Under the pieces are notes generated by a model that worked only from the letters and a program-made list of their open reading frames with translations, ran no database searches and had not been told where the DNA came from. The position numbers and the translations under genes are program-made. A stretch of DNA of 16,777 nucleotides from Lachnospira sp. UBA5912 (lineage in GTDB: Bacteria > Bacillota > Clostridia > Lachnospirales > Lachnospiraceae). The stretch is taken from NCBI GenBank assembly GCA_002435585.1, contig DJDY01000067.1:1-16777 (forward strand), given 5' to 3'. Positions within the stretch are counted from its first letter, which is position 1, and each line of letters starts with the position of its first letter. Below, piece after piece: positions 15,102 to 16,777 of the stretch.

Positions 15102-16777
15102 ATGAAGAAAAGAAGCAGAAGACGTATAAGCTGTCTACTTAGCGCATTGCTTTTACTTGTTATGAGTATAGGCTGGAGCGTTATGGCTATGGCTGATGAA
15201 GCAGCCAAAACAGACAACAGTAAGCCGACAGTATGGATAGTAGGTGATTCGACGGTAAGTAGTTTCGCAGACAAATATTATTATCCTAGATATGGCTGGG
15301 GTACACAGATTGACAAGTACCTTGATGGAACCTATGAAGTTAAGAATATAGCTTTATCAGGAAGAAGTTCTAAAAGTTATGTTGCTGATAAAGAATATAC
15401 TGAGCTTATAGGAGATATGAAAAAGGGTGATTATCTTCTTATAGGTTTTGGACATAATGATGAGAAGGCGGAAGCGGACAGATATACAGATCCTAACGGA
15501 GATTATAAGACAGAAGGTTCATTTGCTAATTCTTTATATGAGAATTATATTAAGCCAGCTCAGGCAGCAGGCACAACAGTTATTCTTTGCACACCTATAG
15601 TAAGAAGAACAGCAACTAAGGAATGGTCAGATAGTAACCTTCATATCACAAAAGATGTAGTTGTAGATGGTGTTACATATAAGGGAGGAGATTACGCACA
15701 GTCTATAAGAAATCTTGGATCTGATCTTAATATTCCAGTAGTTGATATGACAAAGATGACTAAGGAGTTATATGATACATTAGGTCCAGATGAAACAATT
15801 AATCTTCATGCATGGTTATCTTCTAAGAATACAAGTGTTGATAATACACATACCAACATATATGGTGGTACATATAATGCATACCTTGTAACTAAGGCTA
15901 TCAAGGAACTTAAAGTTGCAGGAATATCAGAACATATTACAGCTAAGGATGCACCTGTTAAGGTAGATACACTTAAGTCTAATCCTGATTATAAGGAAGC
16001 AGAGTATTCAAGCAATCTTAAGCAGAGTGAATTATGGGAAGATGCCGGAGTGTTCAAAGGCTCTGTGTTTGGAAATGTAGGCGGCGTTCCTACTAAGGAT
16101 AATTTTACACTTGAAGGCAATGCAGATGGAACTATCCATATGGCAGTAAGAGGCAATAAGGGTAAGATTGCATCAACGGTAGATGGTATTGCAATGTATT
16201 ATTACAAAGTACCAGCTAATAGTAATTTTGTATTAACAGCTAATGCTACAGTCAATTCTGTAGATAATGGAAATAACCAGGTATCATTCGGTCTTATGGC
16301 AAGAGATGAAATGTATATCGATACTAATATGGCAGATGCCATGGGCGATTATGTTGCTGCAGGTCCTTTAATGCTTAAGAATGGAACAGATGCATGGAGC
16401 TGCTTTGCAAGAAAGAGCGGAGTGCTTACACAGGGTACAAAATGCGCAAGCAAAGTTGAGGCAGGACAGACATATGCACTCAAGATAGAAAGCAACAGCG
16501 ATGGATATGCATGTACATTTGGTGATAATGGAACAGTAACAGGTGGATTCGATTTCAAGCTTACATCTATAGATTCAGATTATGTATATGTTGGCTTATA
16601 TGTAGCAAGAAAGGCAGATGTAACTTTCTCTGATGTTAAGCTTCTTATAGATGGTAAAGAGGCTGAAGTTATGCCAGATTTACCAAGTGATAAGCCAGAC
16701 GATAACACACCAAGCGATACACCAAGTGATAAGCCAGGCGATAACACACCAAGCGATACACCAAGTGACAAGCCAGG
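15102..16777 (+). CDS. Secreted rhamnogalacturonan acetylesterase-like GDSL hydrolase (3'-truncated)
   Basis: The frame starts at ATG 15102 and runs off the window, with 558 codons visible. Residues 1-31 form a signal peptide (basic KKRSRRR, hydrophobic core, likely cleavage at AMA|D). Residues 42-270 form an SGNH/GDSL hydrolase of the CE12 rhamnogalacturonan acetylesterase type: VGDSTVSSF with nucleophile S50, GFGHND (115-120), and DNTH with catalytic D247 and H250. Residues about 315-525 form a beta-rich accessory domain, possibly carbohydrate-binding. From residue 528 a PSDKPGDNTPSDT linker repeats, so another domain or anchor lies beyond the edge. The enzyme would remove acetyl groups from pectin rhamnogalacturonan outside the cell. 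AAAGGAAAGG 9 nt before ATG is the ribosome binding site. Control by the upstream MerR-family regulator is inferred. Confidence 0.92.
   Translation, partial: MKKRSRRRISCLLSALLLLVMSIGWSVMAMADEAAKTDNSKPTVWIVGDSTVSSFADKYYYPRYGWGTQIDKYLDGTYEVKNIALSGRSSKSYVADKEYTELIGDMKKGDYLLIGFGHNDEKAEADRYTDPNGDYKTEGSFANSLYENYIKPAQAAGTTVILCTPIVRRTATKEWSDSNLHITKDVVVDGVTYKGGDYAQSIRNLGSDLNIPVVDMTKMTKELYDTLGPDETINLHAWLSSKNTSVDNTHTNIYGGTYNAYLVTKAIKELKVAGISEHITAKDAPVKVDTLKSNPDYKEAEYSSNLKQSELWEDAGVFKGSVFGNVGGVPTKDNFTLEGNADGTIHMAVRGNKGKIASTVDGIAMYYYKVPANSNFVLTANATVNSVDNGNNQVSFGLMARDEMYIDTNMADAMGDYVAAGPLMLKNGTDAWSCFARKSGVLTQGTKCASKVEAGQTYALKIESNSDGYACTFGDNGTVTGGFDFKLTSIDSDYVYVGLYVARKADVTFSDVKLLIDGKEAEVMPDLPSDKPDDNTPSDTPSDKPGDNTPSDTPSDKP
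16683..16777 (+). repeat. 39-bp tandem repeats encoding a PSDKPGDNTPSDT linker
   Basis: Units at 16683-16721 and 16722-16760 are 39 bp long and differ at one base (GAC versus GGC), and a third unit begins at 16761 and is cut by the window edge. Each encodes 13 residues rich in Pro, Ser, Asp and Lys. Such linkers separate domains of secreted cell-wall or glycan-active proteins. The near identity suggests recent expansion or variable copy number. Confidence 0.9.

Noticed and set aside
16683..16777. Direct repeats as a possible CRISPR array
   Set aside because: The repeats are contiguous with no spacers, and they are in frame with the esterase, encoding a Pro/Ser/Asp linker.

Overview
The window reads as a chromosomal segment of an AT-rich Gram-positive anaerobe of the Clostridia, most likely a pectin-using Lachnospiraceae (Lachnospira/Eubacterium eligens-like). 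The basis is strong use of ATA isoleucine codons, AGGAGG-type ribosome binding sites, the protein families present, and a secreted rhamnogalacturonan acetylesterase. The assignment is inference; there is no rRNA or other phylogenetic marker in the window. No tRNA, CRISPR array, transposase or phage module was found.

Layout. 1-2151 is the 3' part of a large extracellular repeat protein with a ricin-type beta-trefoil. 2289-3506 is a dimeric NADP-type isocitrate dehydrogenase with its own clear promoter. The 274-bp gap that follows holds a 101-nt long imperfect hairpin (3526-3626) and a leader-like region with two mutually exclusive stem-loops (3695-3734). Next comes a compact same-strand group: a CmpB-like membrane protein (3781-4389), a membrane-anchored glycerophosphodiester phosphodiesterase (4412-6229) and PTS enzyme I (6252-7997), with 22-nt gaps between them. 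Then follow HflX GTPase (8094-9335), a possible 41-codon membrane peptide (9375-9500) overlapping dihydrofolate reductase (9478-9966), and an unrecognised exported protein (10104-11168) that ends at a strong bidirectional terminator.

The second half starts with a divergent pair of peptidoglycan hydrolases. On the minus strand is an amidase-SPOR protein with no signal peptide, built like the Bacillus mother-cell amidase CwlC. On the plus strand is a protein with the domain layout of the clostridial cortex-lytic enzyme SleC (SpoIID-type lytic transglycosylase plus peptidoglycan-binding domain). Together they suggest sporulation or germination functions. A MerR-family regulator (14019-14879) with a long hairpin terminator follows, then the secreted rhamnogalacturonan acetylesterase (15102 to the edge), whose promoter has overlapping -35 boxes, one giving the 19-bp spacer typical of MerR-controlled promoters.

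Most of the window is ordinary housekeeping. The least explained parts are the 101-nt hairpin after icd, the alternative-hairpin leader before the CmpB-like gene, the cytoplasmic-type amidase/SleC-like pair, and the MerR/acetylesterase promoter.
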